From Pisaster brevispinus (lineage: Eukaryota; Echinodermata; Asteroidea; Forcipulatida; Asteriidae): DNA of 64,000 nucleotides. A model generated the notes under the pieces. It was not told the DNA's origin. It saw nothing but the letters and a program-made list of their open reading frames with translations, and made no database searches. The position numbers and the translations under genes were made by a program. Each line of letters opens with the position of its first letter. Position 1 is the first letter of the stretch. The stretch is from contig JAMKCF010000008.1 of the NCBI GenBank assembly GCA_023634235.1, positions 22,376,500-22,440,499 on the forward strand. Reading direction: 5' to 3'. Below, in pieces: positions 20,373 through 32,404 of this stretch.

Positions 20373-20489
20373 ATCAGAATCTTTCTCCTTAAGATTTAAA
20401 CAACTTGTGAAATATGTTTCAAATATTTCCCATTGAATTTGATTGGCTGAGAGAACAATTTTTTATAACCTGCCCACACTTGACTTCCA

Positions 20490-20720
20490 CAGGTGCAACA
20501 AAATCACTGCGTCTTTTCTAATGGTGTGTCTTATCTGGTATCACTATAGATCATTGTGATGATCACTGTGTGAAATTAAATTCATCCTCTAAAATGAGCC
20601 TTTCATTTGCTCATGGTAATGTTGTCACATTATTTAAAATAACGCAGTGTGTAGTTATAAATTGTAGTTTTTAAGGTTTAGCGTAGTTTTGAGGTAAGCA
20701 GCTGTACATGAGATTGGACC
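20490..20720. repeat. Dispersed ~220 bp repeat
   Basis: Shared blocks: CACTGCGTCTT, GGTATCACTATAGATCA, GAAATTAAATTCATCC, GAGCCTTTCATTTGCTCA, AATAACGCAGTGTGTAGTTA. Further copies are at 20,835-21,010, 22,020-22,210 and 36,775-36,990. No coding sense; the family is unnamed here. Confidence 0.8.
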
Positions 20721-20834
20721 TTTAGCCTAATTTCATAAAACAAAATGTTATGCGCGCAGTATAAAATTGCTGAGCAGAAATAGGTTATCAGCCTAATTGC
20801 CATAGTAAAGGTTGCTACGCCTGGTACCTAATTG

Positions 20835-21010
20835 TTCACTTATATGACTTTCAAATGTGCAACAAAAATCACTGCGTCTTATCTAATGATGGGCCTCTGG
20901 TATCACTATTTAGATCATTGTGATGATAACTATGTGAAATTAAATTTATCGTGTGAAATAAGCCTTTCATTTGCTCAGGGTAATGTTGTCATATTATTTA
21001 AAGTAGCAGT
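20835..21010. repeat. Dispersed ~220 bp repeat, second copy
   Basis: This is the same family as 20,490-20,720 in direct orientation, truncated at the 3' end after TTATTTAAAGTAGC. Confidence 0.8.
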
Positions 21011-21294
21011 TATTGCTGCATTGCAAATAAACATATCCAAAGAAACTGATTACTGTTGGAGAGAGCACAGCAGTCTTTTGAAGGTGATATCTAATTTTGT
21101 CATCTTTACCATCTTATATTACTAGTAGTTGAGTACAAAGAAAGACACAGGTTTTCTCGTAGTTAGGCGCTAACAGCGTTTGTGTGTTCTATGGGAAATC
21201 CTGTAGGTATGGGTTCAAGACAAAAGCCTTGAGTTTTAAAACCGATTATCTCTGAACTTTTCAAATTTCAGCGTAGTGTGTAAACGTCTTCCAT

Positions 21295-21462
21295 GTGCCA
21301 GCCCTTGCCATATCTCTGACCGAAGACCTGCCTACACTACACCTCCTCCCAGCAGATTGCGGCTGTCAGTTCCTCTTTACTCTCCCTCCTGAAGAGACTG
21401 CACTTCTCGTCATTCATGAGCTTGTGATACCCGATGCTGACTGCGAGAAACATTATTTTGAG
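21295..21462 (+). pseudogene. CUB-domain exon fragment, copy A2
   Basis: It reads ADCGCQFLFTLPPEETALLV then IHELVIPDADCEKHYFE before a GTACTT border. The pattern C-x-F-F..P......I.E..I....C...YFE is a first-half CUB domain. It is open in this copy. The paralogue at 35,565-35,701 carries a stop in place of the second-last cysteine. Confidence 0.72.
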
Positions 21463-22019
21463 GTACTTTTCATCAAGTTAATGTTGCAAAGCAATTTTTT
21501 TTATACTGGAGTGTACAGACTAGCAATGTTACGCACAGAGTGGAGGCTTCTGGGAATAATAGCAGGCAGTAGACTTACCAGGTACATCCATTGTCTTCGG
21601 AGATGTGTGCATGCTCAGTACTATGTCAACAATGGAAAATAACCCAGTGTGTTTGCTGCCACCTAGAGTTCCAGTGATGGAAACTAGAGATAAACCTTCC
21701 CTTTATAATTATATTGGTGTTTGGCAGATTACCTTCATTCCCACTTGATGATATGTGACATCCACAAAACGTCAACAAACATTCTCAAGAAAAGTGCAAA
21801 TAACAAGGTAATGTCTGCAAACCTTTCCTTTTTATGTAAATTTTGCAAATCGAATTTGGAAGTTCTGAAGGTCAGTTTTCTTGTGCAACGTATATTTGGA
21901 AACAACCACAATAATAAGTTGACTCTTGATCAGCAAAACTTGTTTTAAAAATATGCTTTTATTGTGGTGTTTTTCCGAGAATCTTCTCTTGTTTTTCTAC
22001 TTTTTAAAGACTGACGATT

Positions 22020-22210
22020 TAGCCACCTTGTGCTACAATCGTTACTGTGAGAAATTATATTTATCCTGTAAAATGAGCCTTTCATTTGCTCAGGGTAATG
22101 TTGTCATATTGTTTAAAATAACGCAGCGTGTAGTTATAAAGTGTAGTTTTTAAAGTTACGCGTAGTTTTAAGGTAAGCATCTGTATAAGAGATTGACTAT
22201 TTAGCCTAAT
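22020..22210. repeat. Dispersed ~220 bp repeat, third copy
   Basis: It contains AAATGAGCCTTTCATTTGCTC and AATAACGCAGCGTGTAGTTAT, as at 20,490-20,720. Confidence 0.8.
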
Positions 22211-22375
22211 TTCATGAAGCCTGTTAGCACACAAAAAATGCTATGCACAGTATAAAAATGCTGAGTAGAAATAGGTTATGATCAGCCAAAATGCATAATG
22301 ACTGGCGTACCTAACTAATATTGTACTTTTCATCACTGTGATATTCTCTTCTTCTTTTTTCCGTCTATCATCGAG

Positions 22376-22572
22376 GTTGTTATATAATGCTGACATCAGA
22401 GCCTGGAATCATTCAATCTCCGAACAACGCTTCCAGCACCCGTTATATAACTGCTCCCTTGTGTGCTTTCAGCAATTGTTGTCAAACTGACGTCCCATGG
22501 CAGTACGTGATGCTTTCCTTTAGTCAACTCAAACTTGAATCCGATCTGCAATGCATGAAGGACTTCATTGAG
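22376..22572 (+). CDS. CUB-domain exon, copy A3
   Basis: The exon reads TSEPGIIQSPNNASSTRYIT ... DVPWQYVMLSFSQLKLESDL then QCMKDFIE and ends exactly at a GTAAGG donor. G-I-QSPN, then V.L.F..L.LES...C..DFIE, is a textbook first half of a CUB domain, and the donor sits where CUB exons often end. The exon itself is open. What gene it belongs to is unknown, and no signal peptide or complete CUB is joined to it here. Confidence 0.75.
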
Positions 22573-23304
22573 GTAAGGACAGGGTTTTACTGTTAATTTG
22601 TCTCCAACTGATTTGACTGCTGGAAAAAATGTCTTTGGATTTCAATTATAAGATAGAATCAGAAGCACACTGTATTTGTTAATCTTGTTGGTAAAGGCAT
22701 GGGATCAAAACTACAACTGCTTTCCCACAGAAGGTCTGTAGCCAGCCTCTGTCTTTTACACGCATGTTTGCAAGGTAAACGTGCTACCTGTGTGTCCGAC
22801 CTGGTTCCTCCTATCAGGATGTTTGAGTGTTAAACCAGGCTTTCTGCTTGTTAATCTTGCTTGGCTGAGATGTAGAACAAAAAGCAATCCAACAGCTTTA
22901 TTCCATGTACATCTCTTTGGAACTCCTTACCTGTTAAATCAACATTTCTCTCCATCCTACAATCTAAACAGATTTCAGACGCAAATCTACCTTTAGCTCC
23001 CTGAGTTATTCTCATATTGAATGTTTTTTGTCTTGTACGTAACCCCCAAAACCAAGAGTGGCTTTAAGCCTTGTTTTGGGCAAACGTGCTTTAAAGTTAT
23101 AAAAAAAACACAAGGTCATAACTTGACGAGTTGAAAGGTCATATCTAACACGCTATAGCAAGCACACATTTTGCTCCACGCGATAAGGTCGTATCTCTTT
23201 TAATTGTTTTTTGCCTACACTTATTGCACTACCAACAACAATTTCAATTGCAACCTGGCTCCACTGACATAGTGAAATCTTTTCTTTTTTTGTGTGTGTT
23301 CAGA

Positions 23305-23416
23305 TTCAGGACGTGATACCCAAGAAGCGTCTGTCTTCTGTAGGGATGCAAATACTTTCACTTGGATCACCGAGGGAAGTAAAGTCATCGCAAAATTCCA
23401 AACAGACGACGAGTAG
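23305..23416 (+). pseudogene. CUB-domain second-half exon, copy A4
   Basis: After GTTCAG the frame reads EASVFCRDANTFTWITEGSK then VIAKFQTDDE and TAG. The form FC...........G..V...F.TD is the second half of a CUB domain. The paralogue at 37,677 has FCGDANTFTWISEGSEV with the usual glycine. This copy ends early at the TAG. Confidence 0.7.
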
Positions 23417-23929
23417 TGCTTCCAAAGTTGCAGAGAGCTCGAGAGAAAGAGACATTTTCCTGTAAAGTGTTGGACATCAGAGTGGTTGGACGGCAGCTTT
23501 TTCCATGTATGAACTGAATTATGGCTATCAGTACAGGTAGTGGTCAGCCTACTGGTCTTTATTTTTTGTATAGTTTATTATCTGCTTGTCGACCGACCAG
23601 GTTCATATTGTAATATTAATAATAATATTAATATATATGTGTATTATTTTAAATGGAATGCATGGGTGTGTTGACTGCGGTTTGGCTGGTGGGATTCGAC
23701 TTGGAGGCATAGGTTTGTGAGTTTGTTGTGTGAATGATGATGATTAGTGGGCCCTGTGTGTTAGGTAACTTATGCCTTCTTGCCCATCCAGTGTCATGCT
23801 ATATATTCTATGTTCTCCAATCACGCACTCATGCATTTGCTTTCTTCGAGATAATAATTATTTGGTAGAGACTGAATATCTAGGAGTTGCCTTCATTTTT
23901 ATTGACATTTTATCGACATACTTGCATTG

Positions 23930-24340
23930 TATAAGATAATTAAATGTACATGTATGTGTTTTATTGACCGCCTGCACAACTCTCAACAGTTTGTACAGGT
24001 GTTTACAGAGAGAATAAATCCCAGCCAGATCCACAGTCAACATCCAAAAGCTGGATATAGCTGTGTAGGGCGTCACTTTAATCTGTCTAATCACTCCAAT
24101 TCTCTCATGATTTTACAGGGCTTTGAGGTACTAGGAAACCACAAGATTGTTCGTATGAGTAGGGAGAAGCTATGGATAAGGCGTCTTCAGACCATTCAAC
24201 CCCATGGTCTAAACATCCAAGAAGGAAATGTCTAATAACCTTTTGTCTTTGCCTTCTCCTTTTTACCACAGATTCTCCTCTCCAGTCTGCCTCATTCACT
24301 AATCAATTACTTTTGTCTCCCTCTTCCCATCATTTATTTT
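23930..24340 (+). mobile_element. Penelope-like element, GIY-YIG endonuclease end (copy A, 5' part)
   Basis: It reads GRHFNLSNHSNSLMILQGFE ... REKLWIRRLQTIQPHGLN in one open frame. The order HFN..NHS ... REK.WI..L.T..PHGLN is the C-terminal end of the GIY-YIG domain found in Penelope-like retroelements. The N-terminal GIY-YIG motif and the reverse transcriptase are absent. The 3' part continues after the foldback insert at 24,341-25,110. Confidence 0.75.
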
Positions 24341-25110
24341 TTACTTTTTGAGGCTTTGCATGATGAGGTATCAATGTATATTCAGTTTGCATTAACACCG
24401 TATGTATATCTACTAGCTATGTAGATTTGTTCTAATGAACTAGGTCTTGCTTTTTTAACATTTTTTATTCTACTGCCGCAGAGTAGATTTGGAAATCGGA
24501 AGACTACTTCGGGAGACTACTTAGTTCTGAAAAGAACTGTCCTGCTTATTAGCTACTACCTGGGCGGTGGGTAGGAAATTGGCCGGGACTACTACTTTGG
24601 CTTCATAGTGAATTCGATCGAGGGAACTTCTCAGTATTAACTTCATTGCCGCGCAGTGAGTTCTTAATTGGTCTCAACATTTAGACTAGCTTCCTCTAGT
24701 CATCGTCTCCGGACAATGACTAGAGCAAGCTAGTCGGTTTCGACTAGCTTGCTCCAGTCATCGTCTCCTAACGATGAGACGATGACTAGAGCAAGCTAGT
24801 CGAAACGTTGAGACCAATTAAGAACTCACTCCGTGGCAGTGAAGTTAATAACGAGAAGTCCCCTCGATCCTATCCACTATGAAGCCAAAGTAGTAGTCCC
24901 GGCCGATTTCCTACCCTCCGCCCAGGTAGTAGCTAATAAGCTGGACAGTTCTTTTCAGAACTAAGTAGTCTCCCGAAGTAGTCTCCCGATTTCCAAATCT
25001 ACTCTGCGGCAGTAGAATAAAAATAAAATAAAAAGCAAGACCTAGTTCTTTAAGAACAAATCTACATAGCTAGTAGATATACACACGGTGATTACTGCAA
25101 ACCGAATATA
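24341..25110. mobile_element. Foldback (long hairpin) element, copy A
   Basis: About 330 bp arms face each other around a centre near 24,770 (CTAGTCATCGTCTCC / GACGATGACTAGAGCAAGC). The left end has about 35 bp (TTTGAGGCTTTGCATG) that the right end lacks. It is flanked by the 13-bp direct repeat CATCATTTATTTT at 24,328-24,340 and 25,111-25,123. No coding capacity; RNA from it would fold into a long hairpin. Confidence 0.88.
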
Positions 25111-25420
25111 CATCATTTATTTTGTCTTTTGTATTCGTTCCTCTTGTGGTCAAACCAGCCCCTCCCCCACCCCACCCCCTTTTGTTACCCTCCTTTTTGT
25201 TCATCCTCCTGCTTTCTCTGTGTGCTTTCATCTCTAACGTCTATCTCCACTCCACTTTTTATGTTTGTAGTCTTGTCATTTTGCCTGCAAGAAAGACTCT
25301 GCTAGGGTCAAAACGTCTGGCCACTATCTATTTTTGTGTGTGTAGTAGTTTTTCCATGATTTTCAGAGCCAATTTGTAATAAGTTTTTTGCTGAGAATTT
25401 TTTATTCATGCTCATTTGTA
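25111..25420 (+). mobile_element. Penelope-like element tail (copy A, 3' part)
   Basis: It matches 39,760-40,090. It has GTGGTCAAACCAGCCCCTCC and then GAAAGACTCTGCTAGGGTCA with AAACGTC, a tail motif that follows GIY-YIG ends in many invertebrate elements. Confidence 0.65.
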
Positions 25421-25579
25421 TTTAGAACAACTGATTTAATGTCTGGTCATATTGTTACTTTCAGTGCATATAATTATATACAGTATATTTTTCTTAAGTG
25501 TGAGGGACTGTTTATGTATAATTTTCTTGTGTATGAATCTCACAAGTAAGTCAAATTGTGAGTTTGAGGTGCATATATA

Positions 25580-26003
25580 GTTTAAAGGTGTAAATCAATG
25601 AAAATCATGGTTGATATTTTTTGACAATTTGCTTGATTCAGCCATGGTTTCTTATTTTCCCTTGAAAAGCTACAAGAGCCGTGTTAATGACAAGCCTTGG
25701 CTTACACCTCACATAAATGTTTTTGACCGTCAAATTATGTTGGGTAATAGTTATTATTGGTATGACTCTGCTCTTTCATCGCTTAGCCTTGACTCTTTGG
25801 CTGGTAGGAGAGAGGCACACTGCAGGCGTTTTGCTAATGAACTTGCTAATAACCCTCACACTAAAGACCTCCTTCCCCCTACCAGGCATGAGAGTCATGG
25901 TCGAAATCTCCGAAATAGGCATCATGTTTCAACCATCCCCACCAGATCCAGTCGTTTTAAAAATAGCCCTGTTCCTTATTTCATAGGTTTAATTAATTCT
26001 TAA
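25580..26003 (+). mobile_element. LINE ORF2 with internal deletion
   Basis: A 130-codon frame (25,611-26,003) joins two distant parts of a LINE ORF2. FFDNLLDSAMVSYFPLKSYK and NDKPWLTPHI belong between the AP endonuclease and the reverse transcriptase. LAGRREAHCRRFANELANNP ... RNLRNRHHVS ... RFKNSPVPYFIGLINS belongs to the C-terminus. The catalytic reverse transcriptase is missing, and the join is in frame. Confidence 0.8.
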
Positions 26004-27050
26004 TTATTTCTCCATTTTATTGTGTGTGGTGGTCTGAGTGAGGTTCTTATTTAATTTTATGTTTTATTGAAACATTTATGTCCCTGTTAATTATTCCATT
26101 TCCCTTTTAAACTACAGTGAGGTGTTTCTTTTGTTTATGTGGTTCTGTTTTTGTTTTAAAGGCGAGTGTGCAATCTGTTTTTCTTATCTATTTTTTTCTA
26201 TTTAGGTGTCCTTAAAAAAAAAGTATGTCTTATCGATTTTTTACTATTGTAATGACTCTGTAATTTGACCTTAAAGTCACGAAGTTTGTCAATTTTAATA
26301 AATTTTAAAATCTTAATCATATATAAATGTCATTTTCATAAATCCTTTCTAGGTCACACTTGTTTGTTTTTATGGACCACTCGGGTCGCATGGTCGTAAA
26401 GTAGGGAACCCAATTGTGCGTCCTCAATGTTCAATTGTCTCCTCCAACTTGGTTGTTAGAATATTTATAGTGAAAAGTTAAGTTTGAAGTCTCGACCTTT
26501 AGGCTCATTCTCTTTTTCGTTTTAGCTTTAAGCAAGAGAGATCAAGAGCACATTTATTTTCTTACGTTATTTTTCTTTATTTTGTACGAAGCATGACTCT
26601 GGCCATGCTCCAAATGCATTTCAGTAGGGAGGGATAGGGTCATAGAGCTATTTGTGAGTATCTGTATCAAAACATAATTTTATTCCAGAAATAATTTTTA
26701 AATAGAAGGCCGGCCTCCTTCCCTTGTCTCTACATTAACTGTTAATTAAGTGAGGAGGGTCCTCATAAATTCCTTCATCTCTGCCAATTGCTTTGTTTTG
26801 CTTTATTAATTGACTTTATATTTATAATATTGTATTTTGTTATGTTCCCTTTGGGGGAGAATTACAAGATGAGCGAGTACCTGCATTTCTGTTTCCATTT
26901 TGGAGTAATTTGTTTGTTTCTGAGTTTAGCGGGTAGTCCGCTCCCCTTCTGGCAGATAGGGATGAGCTCTTACAATACGTTGAGCCACTTTTTATAGCTC
27001 TTACATCCTTTTAAAGATTCTTTTGCAAAAAAGTATAGTCCCTGCATAAA
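26004..27050. other. AT-rich spacer, no gene seen
   Basis: Low-complexity T-rich sequence, probably LINE 3' sequence and old repeats. No exon, RNA gene or element border could be supported. Confidence 0.5.
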
Positions 27051-27059
27051 TAGGCAAAG

Positions 27060-27960
27060 AGTAAAAATGGCATCTGAAAAACTGTGGTTAATTAACCACT
27101 AATTAGTGAGCCAAATTAGCCAGCTTCTATTCATAATGAAGGGTACAAGATCTTTTCAGAAAGGTAGTTGACTCGAAAGCACAGGCATTATAAATGGAAA
27201 TGGTGTCTGTATATAGTTGTGGCTATTTTTGAGCTGCCTTATTTGGTTCACTAATTAGTGGTTAAATACAGTTTTACAGAAGCTATTTTCCATCTATAGC
27301 AGGTACAATGCACATGCGGTTGAGTAAAACTACCTTTAAAAAAAAATTGTATCCTTCATTATCAGTAAAAAAAAAATAGCCCAGGATCTTGAAGACTGTT
27401 ATAACCTGGACACACCACTTTTTTGAAGTAGCTTAATTGGTCCAGTAATTAGTGGTTAATTAAGTACAGTTATACAGACGCCATTCTCCATCTATAACAC
27501 GCAAAATGGCCCATGCACTTTAATTAGTCAACTGCCTCTTTGAACTGCTGGTTCAATCTGAGTTCGATCGGAGACTAACAATATTCAAACTGCTCAAAAT
27601 GCTCTGACATGAATTCTGTACTAAGACAAGTGGGTGTTCTGAAGCAGCCAGTTCAATCTCATTAAACGAGTGTTACACTGGGCACCACATTTTGGAGTTA
27701 ATTAACCACATCTACGCAGATGTCATTTTCGTCTCACGTACATTTGCCTTATGCGGTTGAGTAATAACTACCTCTAAGAATGTACTCTTCGTTATTAGTA
27801 AAAGTGTCAGTTTAATCCCAGAATCTTGAAAACTGTCAAACTGAACATACCAAATTTTTGAGCTGGCAAATTTGGTCCATTGATTAGTGGTTAGTATCAC
27901 AGTTACATACGCCATTTTCCATCCATAACACGCACAATTATATAACGCGGTTGAGTAAAC
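27060..27960. repeat. Tandem degenerate modules with TTAATTAACCACTAATTAG
   Basis: At least four modules of ~200-280 bp repeat the core GGTTAATTAACCACTAATTAG (variants), CCAAATTAGCCAGCT, GAACATACCA-type and GCCATTTTCCATC-type blocks. A single further module is at 41,770-41,915, beside the THAP exon. Confidence 0.7.
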
Positions 27961-28479
27961 TACTTTTCGATATTTTATACTTTATTGAAAACAAACACAG
28001 ATGGATGCGTTCATACAAACATGTTTAAAAGGTACGACAAGTGGTTAAGAAAAATATTAATTGTTGGGAAAAAATATTGATGTTAGTATAAAATTTATTA
28101 TTATTATTCCAACGAAAAACTACAAAAGGAAAACAACTTTTTGATAAGTTCAGAAGTCCCCACCATGGCAATAGTGAAAAAGAAACCCGCTCTGTGACTA
28201 TCAATGCAAGAGTAGTTCAATTAACACTTCCAATTTAATTTGTTAATTTAATTAACGTAAAGGTTGCCGATTACAAATTTAAGATTGACAACATATTTTC
28301 ATCTGCAAAAAAACTATTATTAGTTCTTGAATGACGAAAGTGGTTAAATTTACCTTTGTGTAAACGATATGCAGTTTTCAGATTACGACAACATGCAAAT
28401 TATTTTACTTTTACTTATTTAATCTTAATTACTGAACTCAGAAAAGTTGAAAGATCAAGGATGACTAGTTTCTCAAATG

Positions 28480-28500
28480 TTTGAAGTACCCCCCCCCCCC
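28480..28500. repeat. C homopolymer tract
   Basis: Run of about 18 C on the plus strand just before the TGACG-rich region. Confidence 0.9.
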
Positions 28501-28518
28501 CCTTCATTTGCACTTACT

Positions 28519-28560
28519 TTGATGACGTTGCTGACGTCGCTTTCAAGTGACGTAATGTTT
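28519..28560. promoter_or_regulatory. Cluster of TGACG motifs
   Basis: Three TGACG(T/C) motifs occur within ~40 bp (GATGACGTTGCTGACGTCGC, then AGTGACGTAATG). They have the form of CREB/ATF sites, 100-140 bp upstream of a short open exon at 28,656. Promoter function is inference. Confidence 0.35.
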
Positions 28561-28655
28561 ACTTGTCATAAAGCTTATTTTATTGTACAGCGCCCTCACA
28601 GCGTTTGGAATTTTCGCGGGGTTTCTCCAGCATTATTTTGCTTTACGAAGACAAG

Positions 28656-28762
28656 ATGACACCTCGGGTTTCTGGCTACGTTTTTGCTGTTGTTCTTTTT
28701 CATTTTGAATGCAGCCTTCGAATGATTGAAGATGTAGGCACTGCATGTGCGCGAATGTTCAG
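28656..28762 (+). CDS. Possible first exon of an unknown small protein
   Basis: From an ATG at 28,656 the frame reads MTPRVSGYVFAVVLFHFECS then LRMIEDVGTACARMF to a GTAAAT donor. It has a hydrophobic N-terminal stretch that could act as a signal peptide. No family is recognised and no downstream exon was found. The only support is the open frame, the donor and the TGACG cluster upstream. Confidence 0.3.
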
Positions 28763-28999
28763 GTAAATATCACTTTATTCTACTCTTATTCTACGGTTTA
28801 TCATGTTCGTTTGTGCAGCATATGAACAACTTTGCCTTGGTTTCGTGCAACAAATCCCATTTCCTCTGTGTAGTGTGTGCAGTGTGGGGATTTGACCTTG
28901 TGTACAAAGCACACACATTCTTTGTGAAATGGGTCAATGGACTGGACCATTTCACACAATTGGGGGGATTATAACTAATGTACACAGTCTTAGTACACA

Positions 29000-30420
29000 A
29001 TACAAGAAGATGTTGGAGTTAAACTGTTCAACTAAATGAAGTTTTATTTTATAAGTACATGTACATGTACTCATGTTTTCTTCAGCACATTAACAATGGT
29101 ATGAATACAATAAGCAACCACTTATTCAATAATGTGATATATAAATATTACAGGAATGGTTGAAAAATAAACATTTCATGTACACAAGTTGCATTTGGTA
29201 TTGCTGACTCTTCCTCCAAACTCCAATTTAGTTTAAACAATGAATGATGATAAACAGTAAAAAAATAACATATAAATATAGTTTACAAAAAATATAGTGG
29301 TACAAGTTACAACAATACTTTGCAGTCACCCCTCGAAGAAAAATGATACGGCCCGACTAGCATTGACGACAAACAAGACTCATTTTGCCGATATCCAGTG
29401 AATGTTATGAAAATAACAGAAACCCTATGATATAAGATCTATATTCCTATACTGAACAATTTAGTTTTGAGCCATTGAATCAGTGAAAAACGAACATTGA
29501 AGGGGAAAAAACTAACACCTTTCCAGCGTGCTTCAGTTCCGGCGAGATGAATGCGTGGCCTGATCTAGTTCCCCGTTCAACCTACAATATATGCATGTTT
29601 ATAAGAGAATGGAGCCAGACTATAGAAACACTTTGCATATGATAATTGGGTCATGTCTTAGAAGAGAGACGTTGCATGATTGGAAGCAAAAAAGCCCCTT
29701 TTTCCCTACGTCCAATCAGAATGATTCTTATATGAGTGGAATGGAAATTTTATGTAGTTTATTCAGAAGTGCGAGTTGAATCTGTGGGACAAAAGGAACG
29801 ACTGTTCCGTTCAATTCAGTGAGACAACCCACCGGAAAATAGTAAATAATCGTGTTGACCTCCATTGACTTTGCCGATTTTGAGGTTTTACACCCCGTTT
29901 TTGTTTGAAAAAAGCCCCCTTTTCACGAGCATAATAGATTTTTAAAAAATAACCAAACTAAAGGTAATACTTTGTACTTTGAAATGCGTAGCGAGTTGGT
30001 GAGAAACATACACGTACTTTCCATTTACTCACGAAAGTTCTCAGTGAGTGGTCTTTTTGGGTGTCATTTTCCTGCGCTGAGCGTAGGGACACGGAGCTCA
30101 GTGAGCAGATGCACGCAAGTTGTTCATATGTAGGTTTGTTTCTCTACGATCATTACAACTTTTGAGAGAAAACAAAGACTAAACAATGACGGCAGCAAAC
30201 GTTTGTCAGTGAAGACAGTGGCGAGAATGCTAATATTAGTCAAGTCGGGAGCACTCATTCTGGTTTAGTCTGGTTTGGAAATTATGTCTGCAGCACAGAA
30301 TAATATAACTTTATTCATCTCTATCATCATCTATGAATTCCAGTTCTCAGAGACATTTTGTGAACTAAATCAACACTCCCAACAGTTCAGTTTTCGGTAG
30401 GTTTCTTCTGATCTCTGACT
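29000..30420. other. Spacer, no gene seen
   Basis: The sequence has ATGTACATGTAC simple repeats near 29,056 and a minus-strand AATAAAA near 29,043, which could end a minus-strand transcript. No exon is supported in the rest. Confidence 0.45.
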
Positions 30421-30541
30421 CTGCTCTGGTCAGTCCCTCCTGCTACCAATTGTCCACTTGCCGCTTGTGTGCATATACCATTCTACATTGACTTGCCACA
30501 GTCCTAAAGAAAAGTTATACTTACAAAATCTGTGTCTGCAG

Positions 30542-30676
30542 TTTCTTCCCAGAACTTAATTATTTCCAAACTTTTTATATGTGTTTTTTTTAATTGTCTT
30601 TGTCCAGTAGGCACAGCTATTTCTTCATGAGTTTGTGCTGTCTGTGTCAGCTCTTCATCCCATGGCTCATGAAAAG
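30542..30676 (+). repeat. ~135 bp module bounded by CTGCAG and GAAAAG/GTAC (1 of 4)
   Basis: The module begins TTTCTTCCCAGAACTTAATT after CTGCAG and ends CTCATGAAAAG before GTAC. Other copies: 31,033-31,166, 32,270-32,404, 32,761-32,894. Its ends look like splice sites. One frame (SRHSYFFMSLCCLCRLFIPR) is open in most copies, but no protein family is recognised. Confidence 0.75.
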
Positions 30677-31032
30677 GTACGATTGAGTATTATTAAAGGT
30701 ATAATACAGGATTGGTAGATCTGGTAGAAGAGAGAGTTTCTGACCTAAATCAACAGTTCAGTTTTCAGGAGGTTTCTTCTTCCCCATATCTTTTTCTGAC
30801 TGTATTGATCTTGAAAAGCCCTATGGAATTCGCCCCTTGTTCCAGGGCTTGAATTTGTTGGGGAAATCCACAAGAATGCAGGGCTTGCATGTTGCTTAAA
30901 ATATGCACTAGACAAGAATTTCTGGTACATGACCAGAAATAAAGAGAGAAATCCATTATCTACACAGTTTAGCATTTAAACTGTTTTTATCTGAACAAGC
31001 ACTGACACAAGAGTGATTTCATTTGTCTGCAG

Positions 31033-31166
31033 TTTCTTCCCAGAACTTAATTATTCCAAACTTTTTATATGTGTTCTTTTGAATTGTCTTTGTCCAGTAG
31101 GCACAGCTATTTCTTCATTAGTATGTGCTGTCTGTGTCGCCTCTTCATCCCACGGCTCATGAAAAG
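31033..31166 (+). repeat. ~135 bp module (2 of 4)
   Basis: Same borders as 30,542-30,676. In this copy the module lies inside the degraded inverted-repeat element, which resumes at about 31,170 (TTAGTTTACTGGCCAGAC). Confidence 0.75.
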
Positions 31167-32269
31167 GTACAAATTTTATAAGACCTTTGGACTGGTCTGG
31201 TCATTAGTTTACTGGCCAGACTCTAAAATTATTGGCCTCGAGTCTGCGTTTCAACTCATAATGATGGCCTTTGCTCCTGCAGGGTTTTGACGTTGCTTAC
31301 CACTCGTCAGAGTTTAGTGTGTGAGAGCTGAATTTAATTTCCGAATAGACACTTTCATCTGTGTCTAGCTGTTTGTTGGAGGTGAATTTGCCTCGCAATC
31401 CAGCTAATATACATTGTCAAAGAACTGTTTTGTTGCCATCTTTAGAGCAGCCAACTCTCCCTGTTTCTGCAGATAGTTCCCTGAAAATAAATTCATCTTT
31501 CCATGTTCAGATAAACAAATTTGAAAATCTCCCCAATTATTGTAGGTTTTCCGCCATGTTCTTCATATCGCCAAGATTATTGTAGAAAATTTCCTTGACT
31601 GCAAGATGAAAATGTTGGCAGCTTGACCTAGAGTGGATGTTCGCGTATAAGATCTTCTCTTGAAATCGTACACTTCCGAACTTAATTCTTGAAGCTTGTT
31701 AAACCCTATCAATATTTGAAGTTTATTGATAATTTCCTAAATGAATCAAGTCTTATATTAGTGGGATCTTGTTTGAATTCTTGATTGCACCTGAGTAAGT
31801 TCAGGCTTTTTGAGTTTTTTGACATTCACTTATAGTTTGAAGACTTTCAGATCATAACATATGCAGGAGACGCAGGCTAATGGAACCACATTTAAAGTGT
31901 CCTTTTGTGTTGTTATGATAACAAACCCAGTCTGTTCTGTGAGGTCTGCATCACTGGACTGCTAGGCCACAACACTCCACTAATTATTGTAGAACAGAAC
32001 AAGGGATGAATGCATAGTCAGATTATGGGTCAGGCTCATTCCAGATTGGATTTCGAGCAGCGAAGGCAAACTTATAATTTCAAAATCCGTTGGAGTTAAG
32101 TGACCAAGTGTAATAAAAACTTGATTTGGTCAGACGTCGTCACTGATCTCTGGTCAGTCCCTCCTGCTACCAATTGTCCACTTGCCACTTGTGTGTGCAT
32201 ATACCATTCTATCTTGACTTGCCACAGTCCTAAACAAAAAAGTTACTCTTACAAAATCTGTATCTGCAG

Positions 32270-32404
32270 TTTCGTCCCAGAACTTAATTATTTCCAAACT
32301 TTTCATATGTGTTCTTTTGAATTGTCTTTGTCCAGTAGGCACAGCTATTTCTTCATGGGTTTGTGCTGTCTGTGTCGGCTCTTCATCCCACGGCTCATGA
32401 AAAG
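32270..32404 (+). repeat. ~135 bp module (3 of 4)
   Basis: Same borders; begins TTTCGTCCCAGAAC and ends CATGAAAAG before GTATGA. Confidence 0.75.

Larger units (their letters stand above)
30427..31677 (+). repeat. Direct segmental duplication, copy 1 (1.25 kb)
   Basis: This aligns to 32,151-33,408 at an offset of ~1724 bp with high identity and small indels. It contains two copies of a ~135 bp exon-like module and a degraded member of the inverted-repeat element family best seen at 44,081-44,425. Confidence 0.9.

Noticed and set aside
24700..24800. CRISPR-like or bacterial repeat array
   Set aside because: The repeats are the centre of one large hairpin element, not regularly spaced units with spacers; the DNA is eukaryotic.
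28480..28659. 60-codon frame starting in the C-run
   Set aside because: Its start is a proline run from a homopolymer; the frame has no features of a protein.
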